NCBI GenBank assembly: GCA_013285465.1
Contig: CP053449.1
Span: forward strand, 1,946,735-2,010,734
Direction: 5' to 3'
Source: Pseudomonadota bacterium
Lineage (GTDB): Bacteria > Pseudomonadota > Alphaproteobacteria > Micavibrionales > CSBR16-224
Length of the DNA stretch: 64,000 nt
This document shows positions 8,795 through 17,086 of this stretch, one piece after another. The notes under the pieces were generated by a model. That model searched no databases and was not told the origin of the DNA. It was given only the letters and a program-made list of their open reading frames with translations. Each line of letters starts with the position of its first letter. Position 1 is the stretch's first letter. A program made the translations under genes and the position numbers.

Positions 8795-9916
8795 TTACAG
8801 TGTAGCTTTTTCCGCGGCTTTTGGCAAGGACAGGACACCGCCTGTCATCTCCTCACGCACGCCGGTCGTGCCGGGAAAGGAAATCGGCAACCCCAGCATA
8901 TTGCGCACCGCCATATAGGCAAAGCCTTCGGCCTCCAGCGTGTCGCCATTGGCGCCGATCGACTCGACAGCCTCGACAGAAGCGCCCAGCCTTTGTGACA
9001 GCCGTGCCATGATATGCGCATTATGCCGTCCGCCGCCGCAAATCAGCCATTTGCGCGGTGCCTCGGGCAGTAATTCCACAATACGGGCAATACCTTCGAC
9101 GGTGAATTCCGCCAGTGTCGCCGCACCGTCCTCCAGTGACAGATGTTCCACCACAGACGGGTCGAACGCATCACGGTCCAGCGATTTCGGCGGCGGCATC
9201 GAAAAGAAAGGATGTGACAGCAGTTTTTTCAGAGCGGCTTTATCGACTGTGCCCGCAGCGGCCGTTTCACCGTTCTCATCCCGCGCCGCGCCGGTTTTCC
9301 GGCGCATCCAGTCATCCAACATGGCATTACCGGGGCCGGTATCGCAGGCCAGCATATTACCGCGCTTGTCAATCCATGTCAGATTGGCCACGCCGCCTAT
9401 ATTTACGAAGGCCACGGGTTTTTCCAGTTTTTTTGCCAGAGCACGGTGATAGACGGGTATCAGCGGCGCCCCCTGCCCGCCTGCCTTCATATCGGCGCTG
9501 CGGAAATCATTTACAACTTTCACGCCCGTCATATCCGCCAGCATCTGGCCGTCGCCGATCTGCCATGTGCGCCCTTTATCCGGCTCATGCAAGACGGTCT
9601 GACCGTGCATGCCGATGACATGCACTTCCTTAATATCCAGCCCCATTTTCAGCAGCAGATTCTCCAGCGCCAGCGCATGCATCTGCGTCAGTGCCACGCC
9701 GACCGCTTCCAGCCTTTCCTTATCCTGACCGCGCAAAACGGTTTTCAGCAAATTGTGGAAATCATCTTCATAAGGGATGAGCGTAAAACCGATCAAACGC
9801 GTGAAATCCTGCCCATCCGTGCGAATGGCGGCAACATCCAGCCCGTCCATCGAGGTTCCCGTCATCATACCGACGGCAATATAAGTCTTATCCGGATAGT
9901 TTTCATCTTGTGCCAT
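8795..9916 (-). CDS. anmK: Anhydro-N-acetylmuramic acid kinase AnmK
   Basis: AnmK cleaves the 1,6-anhydro ring of anhydroMurNAc and phosphorylates it to MurNAc-6-phosphate during peptidoglycan recycling. The 373-residue product has the family blocks: AVGMMTGTSMDGLDVA at the start, IGMHGQTVLHEP, VVNDFRSADMKAGGQGAPLIP, VNIGGVANLTW, LACDTGPGNAMLDDWM and a C-terminal LICGGGRHN. These form the ASKHA-fold ATP and sugar sites. The ATG is preceded by GAAGGAAGGGG. anmK and tyrS often lie divergent next to each other in alphaproteobacteria (from memory). Here four tandem paralogues lie between them. Confidence 0.96.
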   Translation of the reverse strand: MAQDENYPDKTYIAVGMMTGTSMDGLDVAAIRTDGQDFTRLIGFTLIPYEDDFHNLLKTVLRGQDKERLEAVGVALTQMHALALENLLLKMGLDIKEVHVIGMHGQTVLHEPDKGRTWQIGDGQMLADMTGVKVVNDFRSADMKAGGQGAPLIPVYHRALAKKLEKPVAFVNIGGVANLTWIDKRGNMLACDTGPGNAMLDDWMRRKTGAARDENGETAAAGTVDKAALKKLLSHPFFSMPPPKSLDRDAFDPSVVEHLSLEDGAATLAEFTVEGIARIVELLPEAPRKWLICGGGRHNAHIMARLSQRLGASVEAVESIGANGDTLEAEGFAYMAVRNMLGLPISFPGTTGVREEMTGGVLSLPKAAEKATL

Positions 9917-9986
9917 TTTGTGTCACCCCTTCCTTCATAAGATGACACAAAACACGCGGTCGCGACAAGAAAAACGGAAAATTCCA

Positions 9987-10016
9987 TTGACATAACCGCC
10001 ATATATTTGTTATGTT
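9987..10016 (+). promoter_or_regulatory. Promoter of the four-paralogue operon
   Basis: TTGACA at 9987-9992 and TATGTT at 10011-10016 are separated by 18 bases. This is the only convincing promoter seen ahead of the four tandem genes. The short gaps between those genes suggest one transcript. Confidence 0.55.
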
Positions 10017-10052
10017 AATTCACTTTTGCAAAAGAAAACGGACAGGCTAAAA

Positions 10053-10784
10053 ATGTCGGAAGATACCAAACCGAATATCAAATATAAAATCGGCCAGACT
10101 TTTGGTACGCCGCTGGCGTGGCTGCTTTGCTCCGCTGCGGCGGCAGGGCTGAATTTTGCCGTTATTCCCAATGTGATGGACAGTGATATCGCCGCACCTG
10201 ACCGGACCGGAACGGCAATGGAGCAAAGCGTGCTGGAACAGCACCAAAACGCCTTTGATGCCTTAAAACAGATGAAGGCCGAGATTGAGCTGAACGAAGC
10301 CAAAGCCGCTGCCAGCGGCAGTAGCGCCGCCGTAGATGAATTAAAAACAGCTTTTGGCGACAAAGCCTTAAACAGCTATATGGATTTATATCTTTCCGGC
10401 GCGTCCCAAACAGAGGGCGCTGCCATCAGCGAGGAAGCTTTTGAAACGCTGCGCGCCGCATTTGCAAAAGAAATCGTTAGCCCGTCCACCCTTGGCTTTA
10501 GCGAGAATATCGCCGCAGGCATGCTGGATGAAACCCTTGCCGAGACGAGGCTAAATCAAGGTACGGAGCTGGATAAATTCCAAACCGTCAAGGCGCTGGA
10601 CGGCAAGCTGACAGAGTTGCACGATCAGCAATCCGCACCTTTGGCTGCCGCCGGGCTAGCAAGCCTTGGAACCTTACTGCTGTTTTTTGTTCTTTGCGGA
10701 CCGGCAATGGCGGCACGCTGGCGTTATTCGGAGCCGGAGCGCGTGCCGGTCAAAAAACCGCAAAAGAAATACGGCCAGCATTAA
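10053..10784 (+). CDS. Tandem paralogue 1: two-helix membrane protein of unknown function
   Basis: This is the first of four neighbouring genes encoding related proteins of about 240 residues; I recognise no described family. One hydrophobic segment lies at residues ~21-41 and a second at ~197-220, with ~155 mostly helical, acidic residues between them. After the second segment comes a short basic tail ending EPERVPVKKPQKKYGQH. If the N-terminus is inside, the middle part is periplasmic. Blocks shared with the paralogues are TKPNIK..FGT near the N-terminus, GTAMEQS..HQNAFDALKQMK, YMDLYLSGAS, AAGMLDETLAET and LDKFQTVKALD. ATG 10053 is chosen because it aligns with the N-termini of the paralogues; a TTG at 10026 is also in frame. 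The next gene starts within 13 bases. Confidence 0.8.
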   Translation: MSEDTKPNIKYKIGQTFGTPLAWLLCSAAAAGLNFAVIPNVMDSDIAAPDRTGTAMEQSVLEQHQNAFDALKQMKAEIELNEAKAAASGSSAAVDELKTAFGDKALNSYMDLYLSGASQTEGAAISEEAFETLRAAFAKEIVSPSTLGFSENIAAGMLDETLAETRLNQGTELDKFQTVKALDGKLTELHDQQSAPLAAAGLASLGTLLLFFVLCGPAMAARWRYSEPERVPVKKPQKKYGQH

Positions 10785-10796
10785 CGGGGAATGAGA

Positions 10797-11540
10797 ATGA
10801 GCAAGAAAGACACAAAGCCCAATATCAAACGCGTTATTGCCGATACATTCGGCACAGGACCGGGCTTGATCATTTCCACCGCGATTGCCGCTGCCGTGTC
10901 TTTCGGCACAATTCCCGGCATGCTTGATACGAAAACCACCGCCCCCGATAATATCGGCACGGCAATGGAAGAAAGCATTACAGCCCGGCATCAGGCTAAT
11001 TTTGCCGCATTGCAGGAGATGAAATCACAGATTGATTTGCTGGAAGCCGAGACAGCCTTCACAGACGGCAGTCAGGAATTAACCGATCTGAAAACAGCTT
11101 TTGGCAAACAGACCGTTTCCACCTATATGGATCTGTATCTTGAAGGTGCCAGTAATGAAGGTGCAGCCTTAAGCGAACAGAATTTCGAGAAATTGCGGAC
11201 GGAATTCGCCGAAACAATCGCCAATCCTGCGGATTTCGGTTTTCAGGAAAATATCACGGCAAGCATGCTGGATGAAACGCTGGCAACAACTGATCTAAAC
11301 ATGCAGGACGGCACCGACCGTTTTGAAACCGCAAAACAGCTTGACCAGCAACTGGCCACGGCACTGGAAGAAGAAACCGCAAAAAAAGACAATGCCTTTA
11401 CCGCACCGCTGGTGGCAAGCGTCGCCTCTTTCCTGCTGCTGTTCATGCTGACCAGCTTTGTCGATGAAAAATGGGGCTATGAGCCGCGCCGCGTACCGCG
11501 CCGCAAACCGAAAAAAACCGGCCCATACGGCGGTCATTAA
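10797..11540 (+). CDS. Tandem paralogue 2: two-helix membrane protein of unknown function
   Basis: The 247 residues have the same plan as paralogue 1: DTKPNIKRVIADTFGT, a hydrophobic segment (~19-40), a helical central domain, a second hydrophobic segment (~203-222) and the tail EPRRVPRRKPKKTGPYGGH. Conserved internal blocks are GTAMEESITARHQANFAALQ, TYMDLYLEGASNEGAALSE, ITASMLDETLATTDL and DRFETAKQLDQQL. ATG 10797 has GGGGA six bases upstream; ATG 10791 is also in frame. Nineteen bases separate it from paralogue 3. No catalytic motif, cysteine pair or lipobox is visible, so a structural or scaffolding role in the envelope is only a guess. Confidence 0.8.
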   Translation: MSKKDTKPNIKRVIADTFGTGPGLIISTAIAAAVSFGTIPGMLDTKTTAPDNIGTAMEESITARHQANFAALQEMKSQIDLLEAETAFTDGSQELTDLKTAFGKQTVSTYMDLYLEGASNEGAALSEQNFEKLRTEFAETIANPADFGFQENITASMLDETLATTDLNMQDGTDRFETAKQLDQQLATALEEETAKKDNAFTAPLVASVASFLLLFMLTSFVDEKWGYEPRRVPRRKPKKTGPYGGH

Positions 11541-11559
11541 TTCAAGGGAGTAGCAGCAG

Positions 11560-12282
11560 ATGTCCAATGATAACACCCGTCCCAGCGTCAAACACGCACT
11601 TGGCAAAACCATCGGCACATGGCCGGCATGGTGGACATTAACCATTGCCGCAGGCGCAACGATTTTCACCACCGTTCCCGATGCCATCAACGGTGAGGCC
11701 AATCCGCTGGATTATCAGGGGGTGGAACAGCAACAGGAGCTGGTCGCACAGCATGAAGCCGACTTCGCCGCCCTGCAAGAGATGAAAGGCCAGATCGAAC
11801 TGCTGGAAGCACAGGCCGGACTGGGCGGAGAAAACGAAAAACTGACCGCGCTGAAAACAACATTCAGCGAAAAGGCCGTCAATGACTATGTTGATCTTTA
11901 CATGGACGGTGCGACAAAGGACGGCCCCGCCTTAAGCGAAGAAAATTTCAACCGCCTGCAACAAGCTTTCACGGAAAATGTGGCTGACCCGTCGGCCTTC
12001 GGCTTTCATGCCGCAATTGATGCCGGACTTCTGAACGAAACCATGGCCGAAACGGAACTGAAAACAGGCAGCGATGTCGACCGCTTCCAGACAGCCAAAG
12101 CCATGGACGAGAAAATGGCTGATGCGGTCAAAGACCCTGCAGACGGGTATTTCGCCTCCGGTATTGGCACTCTCCTGTCCGCCTTTCTGCTTTATATTAT
12201 ATGCGCGAGCATTTCGGAATGGCAGAAAGCCCCGTCACGCGTGCCGCGCCGCAAATCAAAACCTGCCTATGGCAAGCATTAA
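11560..12282 (+). CDS. Tandem paralogue 3: two-helix membrane protein of unknown function
   Basis: This 240-residue member keeps the layout and tail (APSRVPRRKSKPAYGKH) but is more divergent after the first helix: VEQQQELVAQHEADFAALQ replaces the GTAME start of the central domain. Conserved blocks are MKGQIELLEAQAG, DYVDLYMDGATKDGPALSEENF, DPSAFGFHAAIDAGLLNETMAETEL and DVDRFQTAKAMDEKM. Hydrophobic segments lie near residues 25-45 and 199-217. A good AAGGGAG precedes ATG 11560. It is part of one transcription unit with the other three. Confidence 0.8.
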   Translation: MSNDNTRPSVKHALGKTIGTWPAWWTLTIAAGATIFTTVPDAINGEANPLDYQGVEQQQELVAQHEADFAALQEMKGQIELLEAQAGLGGENEKLTALKTTFSEKAVNDYVDLYMDGATKDGPALSEENFNRLQQAFTENVADPSAFGFHAAIDAGLLNETMAETELKTGSDVDRFQTAKAMDEKMADAVKDPADGYFASGIGTLLSAFLLYIICASISEWQKAPSRVPRRKSKPAYGKH

Positions 12283-12297
12283 AAAAGGCATCAAGAC

Positions 12298-13029
12298 ATG
12301 ACACAAGACATGAAAACAAATCCAAAATATGTTGCGCATAGTCTGGCTATGCCGGTCTCCGCCATGATCGGCCTGGCCTTTGCCATCCCTGCCGGGATGA
12401 TGATTTCTGACAAAATCGGAGACGAGGTCGTGCTGCCTGACCAGACGGGTAGTGCCATGGAGGTCAGCATTATGGCCGAACATCAGGCGGATTTTGCCAA
12501 GCTGGAACAGATGAAAGGCGAAATCGAACTGCTGGAATCGCAGACTGTTTTAACCAATGGCAGTGCCGAACTGACAGAAATGAAAAGCGATTTTAATCGC
12601 CTAGCCGTGAGTGCCTATGGCGATTTATATCTGGATGGCAGCACGCAGGAAAACGGTGCGGGACTTAGCGAAACCCATTTTCAGGAACTGCATAACGCCT
12701 TTGCCGAAAAAATTATCAATCCGAAGACGATCGGCTTTGTAGATAATATTGATGCTGGCATGTTGGATGAAACGCTGGCTCAGACCGATCTAAAAACCGG
12801 CAGTGATGTTGAACGTTTCCAGACAGTCAAAGCTCTCACTCAAGCACTTTCCGAGCATCAAGCCGCCACAGCAGATAATAATGATAAGGCCGGCTTTACT
12901 AGCTTCATGGGCGGCGTTCTCACATTTATCCTTTTCCTCGTCGGTGGTGCCACCGTGAACGAAAAATACAAATGGGAGCCGCGCCGCGTTCCCAGTAACC
13001 GCCCCAAAACGCCTTACGGCAAACATTAA
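12298..13029 (+). CDS. Tandem paralogue 4: two-helix membrane protein of unknown function
   Basis: This is the last of the four paralogues, 243 residues. Segments TGSAMEVSIMAEHQADFAKL, MKGEIELLESQTVL, AYGDLYLDGSTQENGAGLSE, NIDAGMLDETLAQTDL and DVERFQTVKALTQAL match the others closely. It ends EPRRVPSNRPKTPYGKH. The extreme C-terminal pattern shared by all four is P-x-RVP-x3-[PS]-x(2-4)-YG-x-H (with slight variation). Such a constant tail on a variable central domain suggests a sorting or partner-binding signal on the cytoplasmic side. The start at ATG 12298 lies 15 bases after paralogue 3. A GCCAGC/GCTGGC hairpin follows downstream, before tyrS. Confidence 0.8.
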   Translation: MTQDMKTNPKYVAHSLAMPVSAMIGLAFAIPAGMMISDKIGDEVVLPDQTGSAMEVSIMAEHQADFAKLEQMKGEIELLESQTVLTNGSAELTEMKSDFNRLAVSAYGDLYLDGSTQENGAGLSETHFQELHNAFAEKIINPKTIGFVDNIDAGMLDETLAQTDLKTGSDVERFQTVKALTQALSEHQAATADNNDKAGFTSFMGGVLTFILFLVGGATVNEKYKWEPRRVPSNRPKTPYGKH

Positions 13030-13051
13030 TAAAATCCGCATCGCAGCTATT

Positions 13052-13084
13052 GCCAGCACCGCCGCGCTGGCGTTATAGTTTTAT
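13052..13084 (+). terminator. Hairpin between the paralogue operon and tyrS
   Basis: GCCAGC (13052-13057) and GCTGGC (13066-13071) form a six-pair stem with an 8-base loop, followed by GTTATAGTTTT. It is a plausible weak intrinsic terminator for the four-gene operon. Confidence 0.4.
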
Positions 13085-13112
13085 GGCGTAAAAAACAAAG
13101 GGTGCAAGGGCA

Positions 13113-14375
13113 ATGACGGACTATAAATCAGATTTCATGCAAATTATGGCGCAGCGCGGCTTCCTGCACCAATGCTCCGATGCCGAAACGCTCGACAAAA
13201 AACTCAGCAAAGGCACAATGACCGCCTATGTCGGTTTTGATGCCACGGCGACAAGTCTGCATATCGGCAATCTGCTCGGCATTATGATGCTGCGCTGGTT
13301 TCAGAAATGCGGCCATAAACCGATCACGCTGATGGGCGGCGGCACCTCGAAAGTCGGCGATCCGTCCGGCAAGGATGAAAGCCGCAATCTGCTGGATGAC
13401 GCCGCCATTCAAAAAAATATCGACGGTATCAAAACCGTCTTTGACCGCTTTCTCGATTACGAAAACGGCGAGAATGCCGCCGTCATGGTCAATAATGATG
13501 ACTGGCTGTCCGGTCTGAAATATATCGAATTTCTGCGCGATTACGGGCGGCATTTCTCCGTCAACCGCATGCTGACCATGGAAAGCGTCAAGCTGCGGCT
13601 TGAGCGCGAGCAATCCTTGAGCTTCCTTGAATTCAATTACATGATTTTGCAGGGTTATGATTTTCTGGAGCTGAACCGCAAATACGGCTGTGAATTGCAA
13701 ATGGGCGGATCGGATCAATGGGGCAACATCATCAACGGGGTCGAGCTGACGCGCCGCGCCGCCGCCAAAGAGGTTTTTGCCCTGACCTGTCCGCTGCTGC
13801 TGGATGCCGCCGGTAAAAAGATGGGCAAAACCGCCAGCGGCGAGGCCGTCTGGCTGAATGCCGATAAGATGGCGCCTTATGATTACTATCAATACTGGCG
13901 CAACGCGGATGATGCCGATATCGGAAAACTGCTGCGGCTGTTTACCGAATTGCCGCTGGACGAGATCGCAAAGCTGGAAGCCCTGAAAGGCGCAGAAATC
14001 AACGAGGCCAAAAAGGTTCTGGCCTTCGAAGCGACAAAACTCTGCCATTGCGAAACCACGGCAAAACTGGCGGAAGAAACCGCACGTAAAACCTTTGAAG
14101 AAGGTCAAGCCGGCGGTGCTTTGCCAAGTGTCGATATTGCCCGCGCCGAACTGGAAAAAGGCATCCCGCTTTTCGTGCTGCTGGGCAATCAGGATTTGAA
14201 ACTGGCGGCATCAAACGGGGAAGCGCGCCGTTTGATCAAAGGCGGCGGCGCCCGTATCAATGATCAGCAGATCACGGATGAAAATTATACCGTCACCGCG
14301 GATGATCTTGCCGCTAACGGCACGATCAAGCTTTCAGCCGGGAAGAAAAAGCACGCGCTGGTTCGTGCGGCCTGA
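13113..14375 (+). CDS. tyrS: Tyrosyl-tRNA synthetase TyrS
   Basis: TyrS is a class I aminoacyl-tRNA synthetase that charges tRNA-Tyr. The 420 residues show [19 protein letters not shown] with the HIGH-type motif near residue 50, and [15 protein letters not shown] in the tyrosine/ATP pocket. KKMGKTASG is the KMSKS-type loop (KMGKT variant). A C-terminal S4-like RNA-binding domain ([16 protein letters not shown]) completes the protein. The length is normal for the TyrRS group with a short insertion. The start follows AAAGGGTGCAAGGGCA. Confidence 0.97.
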   Translation: MTDYKSDFMQIMAQRGFLHQCSDAETLDKKLSKGTMTAYVGFDATATSLHIGNLLGIMMLRWFQKCGHKPITLMGGGTSKVGDPSGKDESRNLLDDAAIQKNIDGIKTVFDRFLDYENGENAAVMVNNDDWLSGLKYIEFLRDYGRHFSVNRMLTMESVKLRLEREQSLSFLEFNYMILQGYDFLELNRKYGCELQMGGSDQWGNIINGVELTRRAAAKEVFALTCPLLLDAAGKKMGKTASGEAVWLNADKMAPYDYYQYWRNADDADIGKLLRLFTELPLDEIAKLEALKGAEINEAKKVLAFEATKLCHCETTAKLAEETARKTFEEGQAGGALPSVDIARAELEKGIPLFVLLGNQDLKLAASNGEARRLIKGGGARINDQQITDENYTVTADDLAANGTIKLSAGKKKHALVRAA

Positions 14376-14406
14376 TTTTTTCAATGATTATTTTTGGAAC
14401 ACGGCT

Positions 14407-14763
14407 TTAAACCGTCGTCACACAAAGACGAATAGCCGCATGATAGGCGCTTTGCGCGGCATGATACAGCTCAAGACGGCTTTCCAGCACATCACGGAGA
14501 TGCGCCTCTTCTTCCGCCTGCGAAATATAAATCACATCTGCGCCGCTATTGCCTTCCGCGACTTTGCGGTACATGCGAATCGCTGCCTTGACCGCGCGGC
14601 GGTAAAGACGCATCTGTTTGCGCAAGCGCTGCACATCCGCCCAGGTCACATCTTCACACACGCGTCCGAATGACGGGCTAAGGAAGCCCTGACGCCCCGC
14701 GTAAGTGACTGTTTTATCAGATGTTTCATGCGCCGCCTGCGCTGCCGTATTTTGTTTTTTCAT
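14407..14763 (-). CDS. Hypothetical protein, helical, 118 residues
   Basis: I do not recognise this protein. From ATG 14763 (AGGAAG eight bases upstream) it encodes 118 residues beginning MKKQNTAAQAAHETSDK. It is rich in Arg, Ala and Glu and probably two or three long helices (DVQRLRKQMRLYRRAVKAA, EAHLRDVLESRLELYHAAQ). There is no signal peptide or membrane segment. An in-frame ATG at 14790 would add nine residues but has a poorer ribosome binding site. It converges on tyrS and diverges from the XRE regulator across 250 AT-rich bases. Confidence 0.65.
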   Translation of the reverse strand: MKKQNTAAQAAHETSDKTVTYAGRQGFLSPSFGRVCEDVTWADVQRLRKQMRLYRRAVKAAIRMYRKVAEGNSGADVIYISQAEEEAHLRDVLESRLELYHAAQSAYHAAIRLCVTTV

Positions 14764-15012
14764 TTTTTGTTCTTCCTGTCTTCCGTCCATCGCTGTCTTT
14801 GTCCTGTTTAGAAATCACTATACATCATTATTCACATAAAGACTAAAAATAATATGTTTACAGTTATACACAGCAACTATTAACAAAGAGTTAACGAAAA
14901 CAACAAAAAACATCACAGATGATACTTTTTTTAGTAACATTAGCTATTGCATTTTTTTGGTATTATGTTATACTTTTAAATGTAAGGCCGATAATAATAA
15001 CTGATTCGTACA

Positions 15013-15651
15013 ATGGCGGGCTTGGAGAAAAAAATAGTAGCGGCGCGGGCGCTTTTAGACTGGACGCAAGAAGCGCTGGCGCAGGAAGCTGCTATTTCCA
15101 AACCGTCCATTGTACGCATCGAAAAAGGCCAGACAAATCCGGAGAAGGCAACTCTGGATGCAATTGAAAGCGCATTTAATGCGCATGGTGTGTTTATTAC
15201 CGAATTTGGTGTGGAACATCGGGAAGTTTTCCAGCGTTATCTCAGTGGCAAGGGATGGTACCTGAAACTTCTCGAAGATGTGCAAAGAACGGTCGCAAAA
15301 TATCATGACCCGGAAATGCTTATCGATAGTGCGGATGATAGTGTGTCACCGCCTGAGGTTGTTGAAAAATATAAAGAATTAAGGACAAACGGCATAAAAA
15401 TGCGCCAATTGGTGCGCGAAGGCAATACCTATTTGATGGGTAAAATAGAGGAATACCGGTATATACCGGAATATTTTTTCAACAACCACGTAACACTGAT
15501 CTACGGCCAGAAAGTCGCGATGAAAATGTCCGATAACGGCTGTTTGATCATTAAAAACGAAAAGCTGTCTGCAAATATGCGCAACAGCTTTAACTATAAG
15601 TGGTCCAAATCGGAGCAGGCAAAGGAGAGCACGGCAGATGTCCGTTTCTAG
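15013..15651 (+). CDS. XRE-type helix-turn-helix transcriptional regulator
   Basis: The N-terminal ~60 residues are a Cro/C1-type HTH: LEKKIVAARALLDWTQEALAQEAAISKPSIVRIEKG, with the usual arrangement around TQEALAQ and SKPSIVRIE. The remaining ~150 residues form a separate domain. Its end (IPEYFFNNHVTLIYGQKV.., GCLIIKNEKLSANMRNSFNYKW) resembles effector domains found after HTH domains in other alphaproteobacterial regulators, but I cannot name its ligand. The last 14 bases overlap the next gene, so the two are translated together. The regulator therefore probably controls the cyclodipeptide-synthase-like gene. The upstream ~220 bases are strongly AT-rich. No clear ribosome binding site precedes the ATG. 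Confidence 0.85.
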   Translation: MAGLEKKIVAARALLDWTQEALAQEAAISKPSIVRIEKGQTNPEKATLDAIESAFNAHGVFITEFGVEHREVFQRYLSGKGWYLKLLEDVQRTVAKYHDPEMLIDSADDSVSPPEVVEKYKELRTNGIKMRQLVREGNTYLMGKIEEYRYIPEYFFNNHVTLIYGQKVAMKMSDNGCLIIKNEKLSANMRNSFNYKWSKSEQAKESTADVRF

Positions 15652-16384
15652 ATTTCAGTATCCGGCACAGACGACGGCCTATAAGGTCAAGGTCAAGCAC
15701 GGCGACGACTGGAAGCTGCATGATACATGCTGCCTTGATATCTCCGTCGGCAAAAATTACCACGAAGGCGTAAAACTGGAAGCGACGATCGGCTGGGCGC
15801 AGCACCGCTTTAAACATGTTGCGGTTGCCGTCAATGACACGCTGCAGCGTTTTAACGCCATGTTTACGGGCGGCATGACAGAGGCCGAAGCCGCAGAGCT
15901 TGCCCGCCAAAAGGGGGATGAGTGGATCCTCCGCAATAAAGAGATTCTTGATCAACTGCCATCTTACGAGATCTTTCGTTGGAACGACTGGACGGGCCGT
16001 GCCGATTTCCCCGAGAAATTTGCGCGCGCCCAATTTCTTTACCGTCACAACGATGAATTCCGGCAGAATATTGACAGCCAGATTGACAATATCTGGACGC
16101 GCCGTTACGGCAGCAAAGCCGAGATGCAGCACAAAAAGGCGGAATTCCGCCTGATGTCCTATATGTATCTGATGGAAGAAACCGCCGTTTTTGCCATGAT
16201 GGCGGAAACCCGCAACGATATTCACATCTATCCCGGCAGTTTCATGAAAATCTGGGGTAATCTTGAAGATGAAAATCTGCCCGGCCTGTCGGGACGGAAA
16301 TTTGCACGTATCGATTTTTCCCGCAACAAATCCGTGCATATCCCTGCCCAGCCGCAAGGCCAGGCGCTGCCGCTGGCGCTTTAA
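15638..16384 (+). CDS. Probable tRNA-dependent cyclodipeptide synthase, XYP type
   Basis: Cyclodipeptide synthases use two aminoacyl-tRNAs to make a diketopiperazine. This 248-residue protein is of family size. Compared from memory with AlbC: LDISVGKNYHEG matches the GISxGNSYF loop with the catalytic serine at residue 36. W-A-x(2)-RF at 53-58 and the VAVAVNDTLQRF strand match the Rossmann core. YLMEETAVF gives Tyr177 and Glu181, matching AlbC Tyr178 and Glu182. IYPG gives Tyr198-Pro199. Lys39 stands where AlbC has Asn40, so the pattern is X-Y-P rather than N-Y-H. A strong AAAGGAGA precedes ATG 15638. It overlaps the XRE regulator by 14 bases. No oxidase, P450 or methyltransferase is adjacent. 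The product cannot be predicted from sequence alone. Confidence 0.75.
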   Translation: MSVSRFQYPAQTTAYKVKVKHGDDWKLHDTCCLDISVGKNYHEGVKLEATIGWAQHRFKHVAVAVNDTLQRFNAMFTGGMTEAEAAELARQKGDEWILRNKEILDQLPSYEIFRWNDWTGRADFPEKFARAQFLYRHNDEFRQNIDSQIDNIWTRRYGSKAEMQHKKAEFRLMSYMYLMEETAVFAMMAETRNDIHIYPGSFMKIWGNLEDENLPGLSGRKFARIDFSRNKSVHIPAQPQGQALPLAL

Positions 16385-16496
16385 AACATTTCCATATTTA
16401 TTATTGACGTCATAAGAACTGCGTGATAGTTTTCGCGCGGTGAGCCGATACAGATTCGGCCTTATTTTATACGGCATTTACGGAGGTTATTTTATT

Positions 16497-17009
16497 ATGG
16501 ACGGTCAAGGATACGCAAAAAGCCTGTCTGACGGCGCTAAAATTCTCGGCGCAGCAATTCTCGGTATTGGAATCGGCTTCGGCCTCGGCATCGCAGCCGG
16601 CCCCGGTATTATCGGCAGTATCGTTTTCGGCGTTGTCGGTGCAGCCCTTGGCGGCGCCGCAGGTTATGTCGGCGGTGTTGTTGCTGTTGACGGTGTTGCG
16701 GAACTGAAAAAACTGAAAAACAAAATCATCAAACGCGCCAAACCGCATGCGGCACAGGCGAAAGGCTATACAACAAAGCTGCGTCAGGATATGTCCGAGG
16801 CCTTTGACAACGCCTCTCAAAAACTGAAAAATATCGGCAAAACCGCACCGAAAACGGAAACCGCCAGCAAGCTTGGCGACAAAACCGTGAAAGCGGATTT
16901 TGAAGATAAATCCAAACAAACGGAACAAACGGTCACTGAAACGCCCGCGCCCGCACAAAAGGCGGATGTCAAAAAGACGACGGGCGCGAAACGCAAGTCT
17001 GCAAAATAA
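16497..17009 (+). CDS. Glycine-zipper membrane protein with Lys-rich tail
   Basis: From ATG 16497 (GGAGG at 16482-16486) this gene encodes 170 residues. Residues ~15-65 are a long hydrophobic, Gly/Ala-rich stretch (GAAILGIGIGFGLGIAAG, VVGAALGGAAGYVGGVV). This is typical of glycine-zipper segments that pack as paired membrane helices. The rest is a hydrophilic Lys/Thr/Ala-rich tail ending KKTTGAKRKSAK, probably disordered or an amphipathic helix. It lies 112 bases after the cyclodipeptide-synthase-like gene on the same strand, and a terminator closes the unit. Whether it acts with that gene (export or tolerance) is speculation. I know no named family for the whole protein. Confidence 0.75.
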   Translation: MDGQGYAKSLSDGAKILGAAILGIGIGFGLGIAAGPGIIGSIVFGVVGAALGGAAGYVGGVVAVDGVAELKKLKNKIIKRAKPHAAQAKGYTTKLRQDMSEAFDNASQKLKNIGKTAPKTETASKLGDKTVKADFEDKSKQTEQTVTETPAPAQKADVKKTTGAKRKSAK

Positions 17010-17038
17010 GCTGACACGTTTCCCACAAGGTGACCCTC

Positions 17039-17076
17039 AAGAGCCGGTATCGCAGTGCGCGAGCCGGCTCTTTTAT
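17039..17076 (+). terminator. Intrinsic terminator
   Basis: AAGAGCCGG (17039-17047) and CCGGCTCTT (17064-17072) form a perfect nine-pair stem followed by TTTAT. It ends the unit containing the glycine-zipper gene. The A-rich 5' side of the stem may also serve the convergent gene at 17087-17383. Confidence 0.8.
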
Positions 17077-17086
17077 ATTTCCGGCG

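Noticed and set aside
14919-15167. Short open frame upstream of the XRE gene
   Set aside because: It reads into the regulator gene in another frame, is AT-biased at the start, and has no ribosome binding site.
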